A stretch of DNA of 64,000 nucleotides. Source: Prosthecomicrobium sp. N25 (lineage in GTDB: Bacteria > Pseudomonadota > Alphaproteobacteria > Rhizobiales > Ancalomicrobiaceae). A program made the translations under genes and the position numbers. Position 1 is the stretch's first letter. Each line of letters opens with the position of its first letter. This document shows, in pieces, positions 49,880 to 58,797 of this stretch. The stretch spans positions 124,001 through 188,000 of the forward strand of contig NZ_JBBCAT010000003.1 of the NCBI RefSeq assembly GCF_037203705.1, in the 5' to 3' direction. The notes under the pieces were generated by a model, which saw only the letters and a program-made list of their open reading frames with translations, did not search any database and was not told the origin of the DNA.

Positions 49880-51067
49880 ATGATGGACATGACATCCACG
49901 CCCCGTGACCCCGCTGCCGAGATCGCCCGGATCGACCACTGGCTCGTCCGCATGCCCTTCGCCGAGACGATCCACTGGGGGTCGGGGGCGCGGTCGGGCA
50001 CCACGCGCCTCGTCGTCCGTCTGGAGACGCGCGACGGCGGCGTGGGCTGGGGCGAGACGATCTCGCTTCTCGACGCCGTTCCGGCCGTCTTCGCCCGCGC
50101 CGTCGCACCGCTCGCCGCGGGGATGAACGTGGCGGATGCCGAGAGGCTGCACCGCAAGGTCCTCGGCGCCGGCTACTACCACCACAAGCGGGCCGCCGTG
50201 ATGGCGATCGCGGCACTCGAGATGGCCATGTGGGACGCGCTCGGCCGCCGCGCCGGCCTGCCCCTCCACGCCCTCTGGGGCGGGCTCTGGCGCGATCGGG
50301 TCGAGGCCTCCGGCTACATCTTCGTCTCCCGCCCGTCCGACGTCCGCGACGCCGCGAAGCGCTTCCTCGACGCCGGCTTCTCCACCTTCAAGATCAAGAT
50401 CGGCGTCTCGATGGAGAGCGACGTGCCGCTCGTCGACGCGGTCCGCTCCGTCGTCGGCGAGCGCGACGTGCGTGCCGACGTCAACGGCGCCTGGACGCCC
50501 GGCACGGCGAAGCGCCAGCTCGCCCGCCTCGCGCCCTACAACCTCGCCTACGTGGAGCAGCCGCTCGAGCTGGACGACCTGCAGGGCCACGCCGACCTGC
50601 GCCGCGCGACCCCCGTCCCGATCGCCCTCGACGAGAGCGCCTATACCCTGTCGGACGTTGGCAACATCGTGCGCCTCGGCGCCGCCGACGTCGTCCTGCT
50701 CGACCCGCACGAGGCCGGCGGATGCTGGCAGGTGGTCAAGCAGGCGGCGATCTGCGAGGCGGTCGGCATTCCGGTGACGCTCCATTCCGGCGGCGAACTG
50801 GCCCTGTCGCAGGCCGCCTACGTGCACCTCGCCGCCGCGCTTCCCAACATGACCCTCGCCATCGACACCGAGCAGACCTACCTCGCCGGCGACATCGCCC
50901 CGAACGGCCCCCGGCTCGACCGCGGCGCCTTCCCGGTGCCGCAGGCACCCGGCCTCGGCGTCGACCCGGACGTCGGCCTCCTCGAGCGCTACCGGGTCGA
51001 CGGCATCTCCGGCGCCTACCTGGACCCCGCCCGCCCGGACTGGTTCCCCGTCAAGCCGCTCTACTGA
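49880..51067 (+). CDS. Enolase-superfamily enzyme (muconate-lactonizing/mandelate racemase type)
   Basis: 395 residues. KxK motif in STFKIKIG (about 172-174), metal ligands in VRADVNGAW, AYVEQPLEL and IALDESAYT, and the downstream HSGGELALSQAA segment. Here the KxK is intact, unlike the other enolase-superfamily protein at 40594. Starts with three methionines within ten residues; ATG 49880 is the longest. Divergent from the IclR-SMP-30 operon and sharing its regulatory gap, so likely another dehydratase or epimerase for a related sugar acid. Confidence 0.85.
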   Translation: MMDMTSTPRDPAAEIARIDHWLVRMPFAETIHWGSGARSGTTRLVVRLETRDGGVGWGETISLLDAVPAVFARAVAPLAAGMNVADAERLHRKVLGAGYYHHKRAAVMAIAALEMAMWDALGRRAGLPLHALWGGLWRDRVEASGYIFVSRPSDVRDAAKRFLDAGFSTFKIKIGVSMESDVPLVDAVRSVVGERDVRADVNGAWTPGTAKRQLARLAPYNLAYVEQPLELDDLQGHADLRRATPVPIALDESAYTLSDVGNIVRLGAADVVLLDPHEAGGCWQVVKQAAICEAVGIPVTLHSGGELALSQAAYVHLAAALPNMTLAIDTEQTYLAGDIAPNGPRLDRGAFPVPQAPGLGVDPDVGLLERYRVDGISGAYLDPARPDWFPVKPLY

Positions 51068-51100
51068 GCCGCCGCGCCGGAACGCCGGTCGACGAGGGCG

Positions 51101-52021
51101 TCAGGGCCCCCGGCGATCGGTCTCCCCGCCCGCCAGACCCGCGACGAACCAGCGACCGCTCAAGAAATAAACGAGCAGCGGGACCAGGCTGGTCAGCAGG
51201 GTGGCGGCCATCTGGATGTTGTAGAATTTCGAGCCGGATTCGGACTCGACCAGATGCGCCAGCTGCACCGTCATGGGCAGGTTGGCTCGCCCCGCGAAGG
51301 TGAGCGCGATCTGGTAGTCGTTCCACACGACCGTCACGGCGAGGATCGCCGCGACGCCCATCGCGGGCAGCGACACCGGCAGGACGATGCTGACGAGCAG
51401 TCGCCAGAACCCGGCACCGTCGACCCGGGCGGCATTGAAGAGCTCCGTCGAGACCGTGCGGAAATAGTTGAAGAACAGGAGCGTCATCAAGGGCATGTGG
51501 TAGATCACGTGGACCAGCACGGCCGCCGTCACGGAGTTGGACAACTTGGCGGCCGTGACCAGGCGGACGAGCGGGTAGACGATCACTTGGTAGGGGATGA
51601 AGGCGACCACGTAGGTCACGTTGAGCATGAGCGCCGATCCCCAGGGTCGCCAGAAGGCGAGCGCGTAGCCGTTCAGCACCCCGACCGCCACCATGGCGAG
51701 GACACTCGGTACAGCGAGCTTGACCGAGTTGACGAATCCCGGTTGCAGGCCCCGGCAGACGGCGCCCGTGCAGGCGCGCAGCCAGGCATCCGCCCAGGGC
51801 ACGACGCTCGGCGCCGACGGCCAGTGGAACATGGTGCCGAGCCGGACCTCGTCCATCGGCTTCAGCGAGGTCGAGATCATCAGGTAGAGCGGCGTCGCGA
51901 AGAACACGAGGCAGACCACCAGCCACGCGGTGATCAGGAGGCGGCCGGTCCCGAGGCGTCGGGGCCTGCGCCCGGTCGGCTCCGCGACGACGATCCACCG
52001 GCCGACGACGGGGGCCGTCAT
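51101..52021 (-). CDS. Second sugar ABC permease (MalG-type)
   Basis: 306 residues, six spans, first at about 29-50 (ITAWLVVCLVFFATPLYLMI). EAA loop LFNAARVDGAGFWRLLVSIV followed by LPVSLPA. Overlaps its MalF-type partner by four bases. Two cysteines (RACTGAVCRG) in the first periplasmic loop are unusual. Confidence 0.92.
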   Translation of the reverse strand: MTAPVVGRWIVVAEPTGRRPRRLGTGRLLITAWLVVCLVFFATPLYLMISTSLKPMDEVRLGTMFHWPSAPSVVPWADAWLRACTGAVCRGLQPGFVNSVKLAVPSVLAMVAVGVLNGYALAFWRPWGSALMLNVTYVVAFIPYQVIVYPLVRLVTAAKLSNSVTAAVLVHVIYHMPLMTLLFFNYFRTVSTELFNAARVDGAGFWRLLVSIVLPVSLPAMGVAAILAVTVVWNDYQIALTFAGRANLPMTVQLAHLVESESGSKFYNIQMAATLLTSLVPLLVYFLSGRWFVAGLAGGETDRRGP

Positions 52022-52926
52022 CGGCCGAACCGCCGGCGCCCGGCGGACTTCAGGCTGCGCATGAAGAGGAGGGGCGAGACCACGATCGCCACGGTGGACA
52101 GCATCACGACGACGCCGGCGCTCGCCAGCCCGGCGCTCTGGCGCTCGAAGAGATAGTCCATGATGAAGCGCGCGGGCACGTCGGACGCGAAGCCCGGCCC
52201 CCCGTTGGTCATCGAGACGACGAGGTCGTGGAGCTTCACGACACCGACGGAGAGGATCATCATGCTGGTCACCCAGAACGGGCCGAGCGACGGGAACACG
52301 ATGGAGACGTAGACGCGCCACGACGGAATGCCGTCGACGCGCGCCGCCCGCCAGATGTCCGGGTCGATGCTGCGCAGGCCCGCGAGCACGATCAGCATCA
52401 CCACCCCGGCGCTGTGCCAGACGCCCGCGAGCGCCAGCGCGTAGATCACCGTGTGCGGATCCGAGAGCCAGCGGATCCCGGTGGCGGGCAGGCCGGCCGA
52501 ACGCAGCAGGGAATCGATGCCGAAGGTCGGGTCGAGCGCCCAGCGCCAGACCACGCCGGTGACGATGAAGGAGGTCGCGAACGGATAGAGGACCAGCGCC
52601 CGCACGATGCCCTCGTGACGGACCCCGCGGTCGAGCGCCACCGCCAGCGACGTCCCCAGCGCCGTCGTGGCGACGACCGAGATGATGCCGTAGGCGGCGA
52701 CGTTGCCGGTCGCCCTGAGCCAGCGCGTGTTGCCGAAGAGCTCCCGGTATTGCTCGAGCCCCACGAAGGTGAAGCTCGGCATCAGCCCCGTGTCGGTGAA
52801 CGAGATGACCAGCGAATAGGCCGCGCTGCCGACCAGCCCGCCGAACAGCAGCAGCATGCCGGGCAGGATCGCCGCCTGCGCGATCCAGCGCGAGCGCACG
52901 CCACGCCGCCCGGCGCCGGTCGTCAT
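52018..52926 (-). CDS. Second sugar ABC permease (MalF-type)
   Basis: 302 residues, six spans, first at about 17-40. EAA loop IWRAARVDGIPSWRVYVSIV followed by FPSLGP. Forms the channel with the MalG-type partner. Preceded by the binding-protein gene at 23 bases. No ATPase in this operon. Confidence 0.92.
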   Translation of the reverse strand: MTTGAGRRGVRSRWIAQAAILPGMLLLFGGLVGSAAYSLVISFTDTGLMPSFTFVGLEQYRELFGNTRWLRATGNVAAYGIISVVATTALGTSLAVALDRGVRHEGIVRALVLYPFATSFIVTGVVWRWALDPTFGIDSLLRSAGLPATGIRWLSDPHTVIYALALAGVWHSAGVVMLIVLAGLRSIDPDIWRAARVDGIPSWRVYVSIVFPSLGPFWVTSMMILSVGVVKLHDLVVSMTNGGPGFASDVPARFIMDYLFERQSAGLASAGVVVMLSTVAIVVSPLLFMRSLKSAGRRRFGR

Positions 52927-52949
52927 CGGGGTCCGCCCGTCCCGGACAC

Positions 52950-54191
52950 TCAGCGACCGTCCCTGGCGGCGACGGCGGCCTTGAGCTTGCCCGCGAAGGC
53001 CTCGATGCTCTCGTCTTCGTTGGCCCAGAACTCGACCACCGCGTCCTGGACCGCCCCGATCCGGCGCGGGTCCATGGTCAGCGACGGGTCCTTGACGGTC
53101 CGCGCCGGGTCGGCGAGGCCCTCGCCGGCGCTCTCCATGCAACCGTTGAGCGTCGATCGGTCGGCGTCCCGCCGCGTCGGAAACCCGCCGTAGGCTTCGA
53201 CGAACAGGGCCTGGACCTCCGGGTCCATGACGGTCGCCGCGAAGCGGTTCTGCGCCTCGCGCTGCGCCTCGCTCTCCGGCCGGCCGTACATGAACCCGTT
53301 CGGGCCGAGGATCGCGACGCCGCCGAGGTTGGCGCATTCCACGTCCTCGCCGGGCAGCTTGCCGGCGGTGATGAAGGGCTGCAGCGCGAAGGTGCCGTAC
53401 ACCAGCGCGCCGGCGCGCCCCGAGGCCACCATCATGGCGGCGTCCTGCCAGACCCGCGAGGTGCGCCCCGGATCCGTGAAGGGCTTCAGCCGGCGCAAAG
53501 CCTCGGCCACCCTTCTGAACTCCGGCCGGTCGAAGGCGCGGGGGTCGTGCTCGACGAAGATCGACTGGTAGAGCGGCCGTCCTCCCAATCCCGCCACGAG
53601 GTTGTGGAAGGTCTGGAAGAGCTGCACCGGCGCATCCGTGAAGGCGAGCGGAACCACGCCGCCGAGCCCGCGGATGCGCTGAAGGACGACGAAGAACTCA
53701 TCCCAGGTCTGAGGCGTCTCCGCCCCCGCGCGCTTCAGGATGGCCTTGTTCAGGAAAGCGACGTTGTGGATGCCGAGGATGATGGGCGTGAAGATCACCC
53801 GCCCGTCCGCGCCGGTCATCTCCTCCCAGATCTCCGGGGCCACCTTGTCCTTCCAGTCCCGCCAGCCCGGCGGACCGACCGACGCCGTCAGGCCGCGTTC
53901 GGTCAGTTCCCGGAACAGGAGCTTGGAATGGACGAACATGACCGCCGCGGGCTCGCCGGTCGCGGCCCTGTGGACCATGGCGGCCCGGGCGGCGGGCCCC
54001 GTCGCGAAGGCGTTGTCCACCCAGCGGACGCCCCGTTCCTTCAGGGCGTCGACGAGGACCTGCACGGCCGGCTGCTGGGACTGGGCCGACATGTTGTGGA
54101 TCACTTCGATCTTCAGCCCGTCTGCCGCGGGGACACGCGAGATCGAAAGCAGGAACGCGGCTGTGAACGCCAGCTTTCCAGCGCCTTGCAT
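52950..54191 (-). CDS. Second sugar ABC binding protein
   Basis: 413 residues. Sec signal peptide (AFTAAFLLSISRVPAADG, cleavage near residue 23), family 1 solute-binding fold with LKIEVIHNMSAQSQQPAVQV and FTPIILGIHNVAFLNKAIL. ATG 54191 has GGGAGGAA upstream. Heads the operon with two permeases. Ligand not predictable, but sugar acids are favoured by the neighbourhood. Confidence 0.9.
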   Translation of the reverse strand: MQGAGKLAFTAAFLLSISRVPAADGLKIEVIHNMSAQSQQPAVQVLVDALKERGVRWVDNAFATGPAARAAMVHRAATGEPAAVMFVHSKLLFRELTERGLTASVGPPGWRDWKDKVAPEIWEEMTGADGRVIFTPIILGIHNVAFLNKAILKRAGAETPQTWDEFFVVLQRIRGLGGVVPLAFTDAPVQLFQTFHNLVAGLGGRPLYQSIFVEHDPRAFDRPEFRRVAEALRRLKPFTDPGRTSRVWQDAAMMVASGRAGALVYGTFALQPFITAGKLPGEDVECANLGGVAILGPNGFMYGRPESEAQREAQNRFAATVMDPEVQALFVEAYGGFPTRRDADRSTLNGCMESAGEGLADPARTVKDPSLTMDPRRIGAVQDAVVEFWANEDESIEAFAGKLKAAVAARDGR

Positions 54192-54495
54192 CGACAATTT
54201 TCCTCCCGGATGTCTTCTCGGCCGGCACGGATCTCCAAGTCGGTACGGTCCCGGACTCTTGAGGAATCCAGCACGCGCCCGTCGATCGGAGTCGATGCTC
54301 TTGTCTTGGTCGGATAACTTCCGCCTTGCGGAGCCCAGCGTCAAGGAACGGCTTGCCTGTCGCAGCGGTGACGAGGCATGCGTCTCCGTCATTCCTCCGC
54401 AGCCGCCGCGTTGCGGCCGTGCCCGCACGCTCCTACAATCGGCTGGGCCGGCTCCCGGGGAGCCTGGGACGTCGAAGGGATCCCGAAGCGACGCC
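54192..54495. other. Divergent intergenic region
   Basis: 304 bases between the reverse-strand binding-protein gene and the histidine kinase. It must hold promoters for both directions. I found no clear -35/-10 pair, palindrome or RNA structure. Confidence 0.4.
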
Positions 54496-55740
54496 ATGGC
54501 GACGGATGCGGACGGTCACGCAAGGAGGCTCACCCAGGCGGAGCTCGAGGAACTGATCGCGGGGATCGACGGCCTCGCGGGAATCCTCGATCCCGTGGTC
54601 GTCGCCACGCGTGCGGCCGAGAAGGCCCGGGCCCTTTCCGGGGTCGACGTCGTCGGCCTGGCCGCGCCGGGGTCCGACCGGACCGTCGCGATGCTCGGCA
54701 ACGCCGGTGCGATCAGCGAATGGTTCGCCCGGCTTCGCGTCGACATCGACTTCGGGCAGGGCTTCATGGGCACGATCATGTCCCTGCGGCTGCCGCTCCT
54801 GTTCGAGCCCCACGCGGCGCCGGAGGCGATCTACGCCTTCAACCCGGAATCCGGCCGCCGGGCCGACCTGGTCCTCGGAGGACGCTACGCCGCTCACCTC
54901 GCGAACCGCGTCGAGCCCGAGCAGCTGGAGGAGTATATCGGCCTGCCGATCGAGCTGAACGGCGGGCTCGTCGGCCTGCTCCTCGCGGGAAACCGGGTCG
55001 CCAAGCCGGACCCCGCACACAGCCGTGTCCTGCTGGCGCGCTTCGCCCGCATGGTCGCGCCGGCCCTGGCCGCCGCCCGCCAGGCCCGCGAGAGGGCCGC
55101 CACCGAGATCGCTGCCGAGCGGGAGCGGATCGCCGTCGACCTGCACGACACCATCGGCCAAATCCTGTTCGGGATCGGCGCCTCCGCCAAGCGCTCCGCC
55201 TCCCGCGCGGAGCAGATCGCCCCGGAACTCGCCGGCACCCTCAGGGCCATCGAAGCGGAGGCCTCGCGCGCCGGCGCTCACCTGCGCGAGATCCTGCGCA
55301 CCATCGGACAGCCGCAGAAGGATCTCGAGCTCGAGACCGAACTTCGGATCCTCGCCGGCATGTTCAGTGCCCGAAGCGGCATCCCCTCCGACGTCGTCGT
55401 GTCGGGGGCCCGCCGTGCCCTGCCGCCGGACGTCTTCGGCACCCTCGTGGCGGTGGCCCGGGAAGCCCTGCACAATGTCGAGAAGCACGCCGAGGCGCGC
55501 ACAGTGGTCCTCACCCTCCATTTCGACCCCGAGCGGACGTCGGTCGTCGTCCAGGACGACGGCATCGGCCTGCCCGGTGCGTCCCGGGCGGCCGCGTCCA
55601 AGGGCTGGACGGGAGCCGGCATGGGCCTCTCCTCCCTCCGGCGCCGCCTCGACCGGCTGGGCGGGCGCCTGACCACCCGCCGCCTGCAGGGCGGAGGCAC
55701 GGTCGTGAGCGCGACGCTCGACACCCGGAGCCGCGCATGA
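54496..55740 (+). CDS. NarL-type sensor histidine kinase with GAF domain
   Basis: 414 residues, no membrane span, so a cytosolic sensor. GAF-like domain (about 25-185) followed by HisKA_3 with phospho-acceptor His217 in VDLHDTIGQILFGIG, then a HATPase with ALHNVEKHAEA, DDGIGLPG and GMGLSSLRRR. Ligand of the GAF domain unknown. The response-regulator gene overlaps it by four bases (ATGA). Confidence 0.9.
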   Translation: MATDADGHARRLTQAELEELIAGIDGLAGILDPVVVATRAAEKARALSGVDVVGLAAPGSDRTVAMLGNAGAISEWFARLRVDIDFGQGFMGTIMSLRLPLLFEPHAAPEAIYAFNPESGRRADLVLGGRYAAHLANRVEPEQLEEYIGLPIELNGGLVGLLLAGNRVAKPDPAHSRVLLARFARMVAPALAAARQARERAATEIAAERERIAVDLHDTIGQILFGIGASAKRSASRAEQIAPELAGTLRAIEAEASRAGAHLREILRTIGQPQKDLELETELRILAGMFSARSGIPSDVVVSGARRALPPDVFGTLVAVAREALHNVEKHAEARTVVLTLHFDPERTSVVVQDDGIGLPGASRAAASKGWTGAGMGLSSLRRRLDRLGGRLTTRRLQGGGTVVSATLDTRSRA

Positions 55741-56375
55741 CGCCGGCGCGCGTGGTCGTGGTCGACGATCATCCGATCGTGCTAAGGGGCGTGGCGGACA
55801 TGATCGGCGACGCACCCGAGTTCGAGGTCGTGGGGACGGCCCAGGACGCCCGGCAGGCCCTGCAGAAGGCCGAGACGACCCGCCCGGACCTCATCCTGCT
55901 CGATCTCCGCCTCAAGGACGACCTGGCGACGGACCTGATCGGACTCTTGAAGGAGCAGGCGCCCGGGGCCCGCATCGTGATCCTCACCGCCTACGACGAC
56001 GGCGAGGCGATCCGGGAGTGCCTGAAGCGCGGCGCCTCCGGCGTCCTGCTCAAGGACGCCTCGACGCTCGACCTCGTCAGGGCGCTCCGCTCGATCCTCG
56101 GCGGCGCACGGGTGGTCGACCCGCGCCTGACCGGGCGGGAACGGCGGGACGCGCGCGACGAGGACTACATCGAGGGCGGATACCAGCGCCTGTCCGAGCG
56201 GGAGCTCGAGGTGCTGCGCCTGCTCGCCCGCGGCCTCAGCACCCGCGAGATGGCCGCCGAACTGGCGCTGAAACCCAACACGATCCGCAGCTACACCCAG
56301 TCGATCCTGGAGAAGCTGCAGGCCAACAACCGGGTGATGGCCCTCGCCAACGCCCGCCGGCTCCGGCTGATCTGA
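55737..56375 (+). CDS. NarL/FixJ-family response regulator
   Basis: 212 residues. Receiver with acidic pocket D10/D11, phospho-acceptor D56 (LILLDLRLKDD), T in ILTAYD and K in LLKDAS. C-terminal LuxR helix-turn-helix LSERELEVLRLLARGLSTRE then MAAELALKPNTIRSY. Partner of the kinase upstream. Converges with the reverse-strand redox cluster, which is a possible but unproven target. Confidence 0.93.
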   Translation: MTPARVVVVDDHPIVLRGVADMIGDAPEFEVVGTAQDARQALQKAETTRPDLILLDLRLKDDLATDLIGLLKEQAPGARIVILTAYDDGEAIRECLKRGASGVLLKDASTLDLVRALRSILGGARVVDPRLTGRERRDARDEDYIEGGYQRLSERELEVLRLLARGLSTREMAAELALKPNTIRSYTQSILEKLQANNRVMALANARRLRLI

Positions 56376-56385
56376 CGCCTCGGCC

Positions 56386-56964
56386 TCACTTCGGCCGGCG
56401 ATAGGTCCCGATCACGCTGGAGAGGCCGAGAACCTTGCCCTTGACCTTCTCGAGGAACTGGTCGCGGGTCAGCCCGGCCGGCAGTTCGTCCTTCGCCACG
56501 TCGAGGGCGTAGACGCTGTAGATGTAGTGGTGCGGCGCGTCCGTCGCCGGGCCGCAGCCGCCGAAGTAGGTCGGCAGTTGCCGCGAACTGGACCCGCCGA
56601 CCCAGTCGGACGACGGCGTGTTGCCGGCGCCCTCGGCGAGCGACGTGGTCTCCGGCGCGATCCCGTAGGCGATCCAGTGCACCACGCCCGGGCCCCGACC
56701 GCCCTCGAAGTCGAACACCACGACGGCGAAGCTTTTGGTGTTGGCCGGCGGATTGGCCCAGTCGAGCGGCAGCGAGACGTTCTCCCCGCCGCAGGCCGCC
56801 TGCGCGGTGGTCGGCCCGGCGTAGCGCGGGTCGATCGGCTGTCCGTCCTTGAGCTTCGTCGACGTCACCGTGAAGGGGCCGGTGCCCTGGGCGCGGGCCT
56901 CGACGCCCGCGAGCACCATGGCACCGGCGAGCGCGGCCGAACGGATCGGGAGGGCTTCGAACAT
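56386..56964 (-). CDS. Exported PEBP/YbhB-YbcL family protein
   Basis: 192 residues. Signal peptide (AALAGAMVLAGVEARAQG) and the phosphatidylethanolamine-binding fold with SLPLDWANPPANTKSFAVVV, GVVHWIAYGI and GGCGPATDAPHHYIYSVYAL. Bacterial members bind small anionic ligands in the periplasm; activity unknown. Last gene on the reverse strand before the convergent regulator. Confidence 0.88.
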   Translation of the reverse strand: MFEALPIRSAALAGAMVLAGVEARAQGTGPFTVTSTKLKDGQPIDPRYAGPTTAQAACGGENVSLPLDWANPPANTKSFAVVVFDFEGGRGPGVVHWIAYGIAPETTSLAEGAGNTPSSDWVGGSSSRQLPTYFGGCGPATDAPHHYIYSVYALDVAKDELPAGLTRDQFLEKVKGKVLGLSSVIGTYRRPK

Positions 56965-57005
56965 GGGGCGTTCCTTCCGTGGTTGCGCGGGAGAGATCAG
57001 GGCTG

Positions 57006-57260
57006 TCAGCCGTGGCCGTAGCCGAGCGTGGTCGCCACCATGGCGCTGCCCAGGCTGAACACGCCGACGCCCGCGATCAGCAGGCCGGCGAGCGCGAGCC
57101 CGAAGGCGAGATGCGACCGCGGCACGCGGGCCGAGACCGTGTCGTTCGGGCTGACGACCTCGCCCGGGAAGAGCCGAGGCTGCACCTTGAGCGTCAGATA
57201 GAGGAACAGCAGGATGGCGACCGAGCCGGCTGCGATGAGGATCGATCCGATGGCGATCAT
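57006..57260 (-). CDS. Small two-span membrane protein
   Basis: 84 residues with two hydrophobic helices: MIAIGSILIAAGSVAILLFL near the start and LAFGLALAGLLIAGVGVFSL at about 51-70, linked by a polar loop. Part of the reverse-strand redox block. No family recognised; could be an accessory of the neighbouring membrane proteins. Confidence 0.6.
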   Translation of the reverse strand: MIAIGSILIAAGSVAILLFLYLTLKVQPRLFPGEVVSPNDTVSARVPRSHLAFGLALAGLLIAGVGVFSLGSAMVATTLGYGHG

Positions 57261-57283
57261 GGCTGGCGACCTCGCGGGACCCG

Positions 57284-57724
57284 CTACTGCGGCTTGGGTT
57301 GGGCGGCGGCACGCGCCAGGAACGCGATCACGTCGGCGACCTCCTGGTCGGTGCCGAGACCGCCGAACTGCATGCGCGTGCCGGGGATGAGGCTCTTCGG
57401 CGACTTGATGAATCGCGCCAGGTAGGCCTCGTCCCAGGTGATCCGGGAACTGCGCAGCTGCGGCGAATAGGTGAACCCCTGCACCGAGGCGGCCCGGCGG
57501 CCGATCACGCCGTCGAGGGGCGGCCCGGCATTGACCTCGGCCGGCTTGTCGCCGAGCGCGTGGCACTTGGCGCACTGCTCGAAGACCACGCGCCCGGCCT
57601 CCGGGTCGCCCTGGCCGACGTCGGCGAGGGCCGGCGTCGCGGCGAGCGCCGCCGCTGCGGCGAACGCCGCCGTGAGCGCAAGAAAGCCCGGTACGGCGCG
57701 GGACGGGGTGAAGCGACCGCCCAT
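57284..57724 (-). CDS. Periplasmic c-type cytochrome (class I)
   Basis: 146 residues. Signal peptide (about 1-35), haem motif CAKCH at 51-55, and axial methionine in GTRMQFGG near residue 116. Fold and size match mitochondrial-type or CycA-like cytochrome c, with GPPLDGVIGRRAASVQGFTY characteristic of that group. Probable electron carrier for the redox block. The upstream membrane-protein stop lies one base away. Confidence 0.93.
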   Translation of the reverse strand: MGGRFTPSRAVPGFLALTAAFAAAAALAATPALADVGQGDPEAGRVVFEQCAKCHALGDKPAEVNAGPPLDGVIGRRAASVQGFTYSPQLRSSRITWDEAYLARFIKSPKSLIPGTRMQFGGLGTDQEVADVIAFLARAAAQPKPQ

Positions 57725-57725
57725 C

Positions 57726-58226
57726 TCAGTTCGTCCCGACCGTGAAGATCGGCAGCCAGCGGCCGAGGAGCAGCACGGCGAACCAGAGCAGGAGCGAGGA
57801 CCCGGCCAGCATCTTGGTGAGCGCCGGCGTGTCCTGGCCCGGCCCGACCTTCAGCATCGCCCTGTGCTCGATCAGCGTGAACGCGGCCGCGTTCAGGCCC
57901 GCCAGCACGATCAGGAGCATCTTCAGCAGGAAGGCCGGGTTCTCGATGTAGGAGGCCGGGTTCGAGGTGAAGAAGATCCAGCCGCTGAAGGCGTTGAGCA
58001 GGAAGCCGAACAGCGTCCACGGCAGGAAAGCCAGGACCGAGCGCACCGACGCGCCCCGGTAGAAACCCATCAGGCGCAGGTCGATGAAGAGGAGCGAGCC
58101 GAGCAGCAGGCAGAGCCCGATGAAATGCAGGATCTCGCCGAAGGAGAAGAGCCAGCTGGTCGACCGGACGATCGGCCCCGGCCAGGCCTGCTTGAACCAT
58201 TCGAGCTGGTGCGGGTCGAGCAGCAT
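57726..58226 (-). CDS. DUF6644-like integral membrane protein
   Basis: 166 residues, four membrane helices: SFGEILHFIGLCLLLGSLLF, FLPWTLFGFLLNAFSGWIFF, FLLKMLLIVLAGLNAAAFTL, SSLLLWFAVLLLGRWLPIFT. Histidine in the first helix (ILHFIG) and near the third (IEHRAM) might bind haem, as in b-type cytochromes, an inference. Directly precedes the cytochrome c gene. Confidence 0.75.
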   Translation of the reverse strand: MLLDPHQLEWFKQAWPGPIVRSTSWLFSFGEILHFIGLCLLLGSLLFIDLRLMGFYRGASVRSVLAFLPWTLFGFLLNAFSGWIFFTSNPASYIENPAFLLKMLLIVLAGLNAAAFTLIEHRAMLKVGPGQDTPALTKMLAGSSLLLWFAVLLLGRWLPIFTVGTN

Positions 58227-58269
58227 GCGCGAGTGTCCTCGATGCGGGGTGCGGGCGCGGGCGGCGGGC

Positions 58270-58794
58270 TCAGAGCGGCGGGGGCGGCTGGGTGTATCCG
58301 ACGAGCCGGCCGGACACGATGGCGAGGATCCAGGCGAGGCTCACGACGGCGGCCGCGACGCGGACGGCATGGGGCACCAACTCGACGACGTCGGCGGCCC
58401 CCCGCCCGGCCGGCCGCGCGGACTCGAGCCCGCGTCCGAGCGCCCTGAGGCCCCAGACCGCGACGACGATCATCAGCATCTTCCCCCAGAAGAGCGGGGT
58501 CATCATCTCCCGCCGCGGCTGCGCCAGGATGAGCAGCAGGCCGGAGATCAGGTTGAGCCAGAAGCCCCACCAGGCCAGGCCGAGCAGGCGGCGCGCCTCG
58601 ACGAGCGACACGACGAGCTGGAAGCCGAGCACCCGGGACGCCAGCATGAACGAGATGCCGACCACCATCGCCATGCCGATGGCATGCAGGCCGAGCAGCA
58701 CGTAGTAGGTCGCGAAGGGCTCGGCGATGAAGTTCCCTTCGCGCAGCCAGGACGAGAAGTCCCCGGCCTCGAAGTTGCGCAGGGTGTTCCACAT
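58270..58794 (-). CDS. Second DUF6644-like membrane protein
   Basis: 174 residues, four membrane helices with the same layout as the protein at 57726: YYVLLGLHAIGMAMVVGISF, LAWWGFWLNLISGLLLILAQ, FWGKMLMIVVAVWGLRALGR, VRVAAAVVSLAWILAIVSGR. Histidine in the first helix is at the equivalent place. The pair looks like a paralogous heterodimer. Three bases separate its start from the upstream hydrolase stop. Confidence 0.7.
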   Translation of the reverse strand: MWNTLRNFEAGDFSSWLREGNFIAEPFATYYVLLGLHAIGMAMVVGISFMLASRVLGFQLVVSLVEARRLLGLAWWGFWLNLISGLLLILAQPRREMMTPLFWGKMLMIVVAVWGLRALGRGLESARPAGRGAADVVELVPHAVRVAAAVVSLAWILAIVSGRLVGYTQPPPPL

Positions 58795-58797
58795 GGT

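Noticed and set aside
46830-49883. A 1017-codon open frame on the plus strand
   Set aside because: It runs antisense to the ATPase and IclR-SMP-30 genes, which have clear family motifs; its composition (Arg/Gly/Asp-rich, low complexity) is typical of GC-rich shadow frames.
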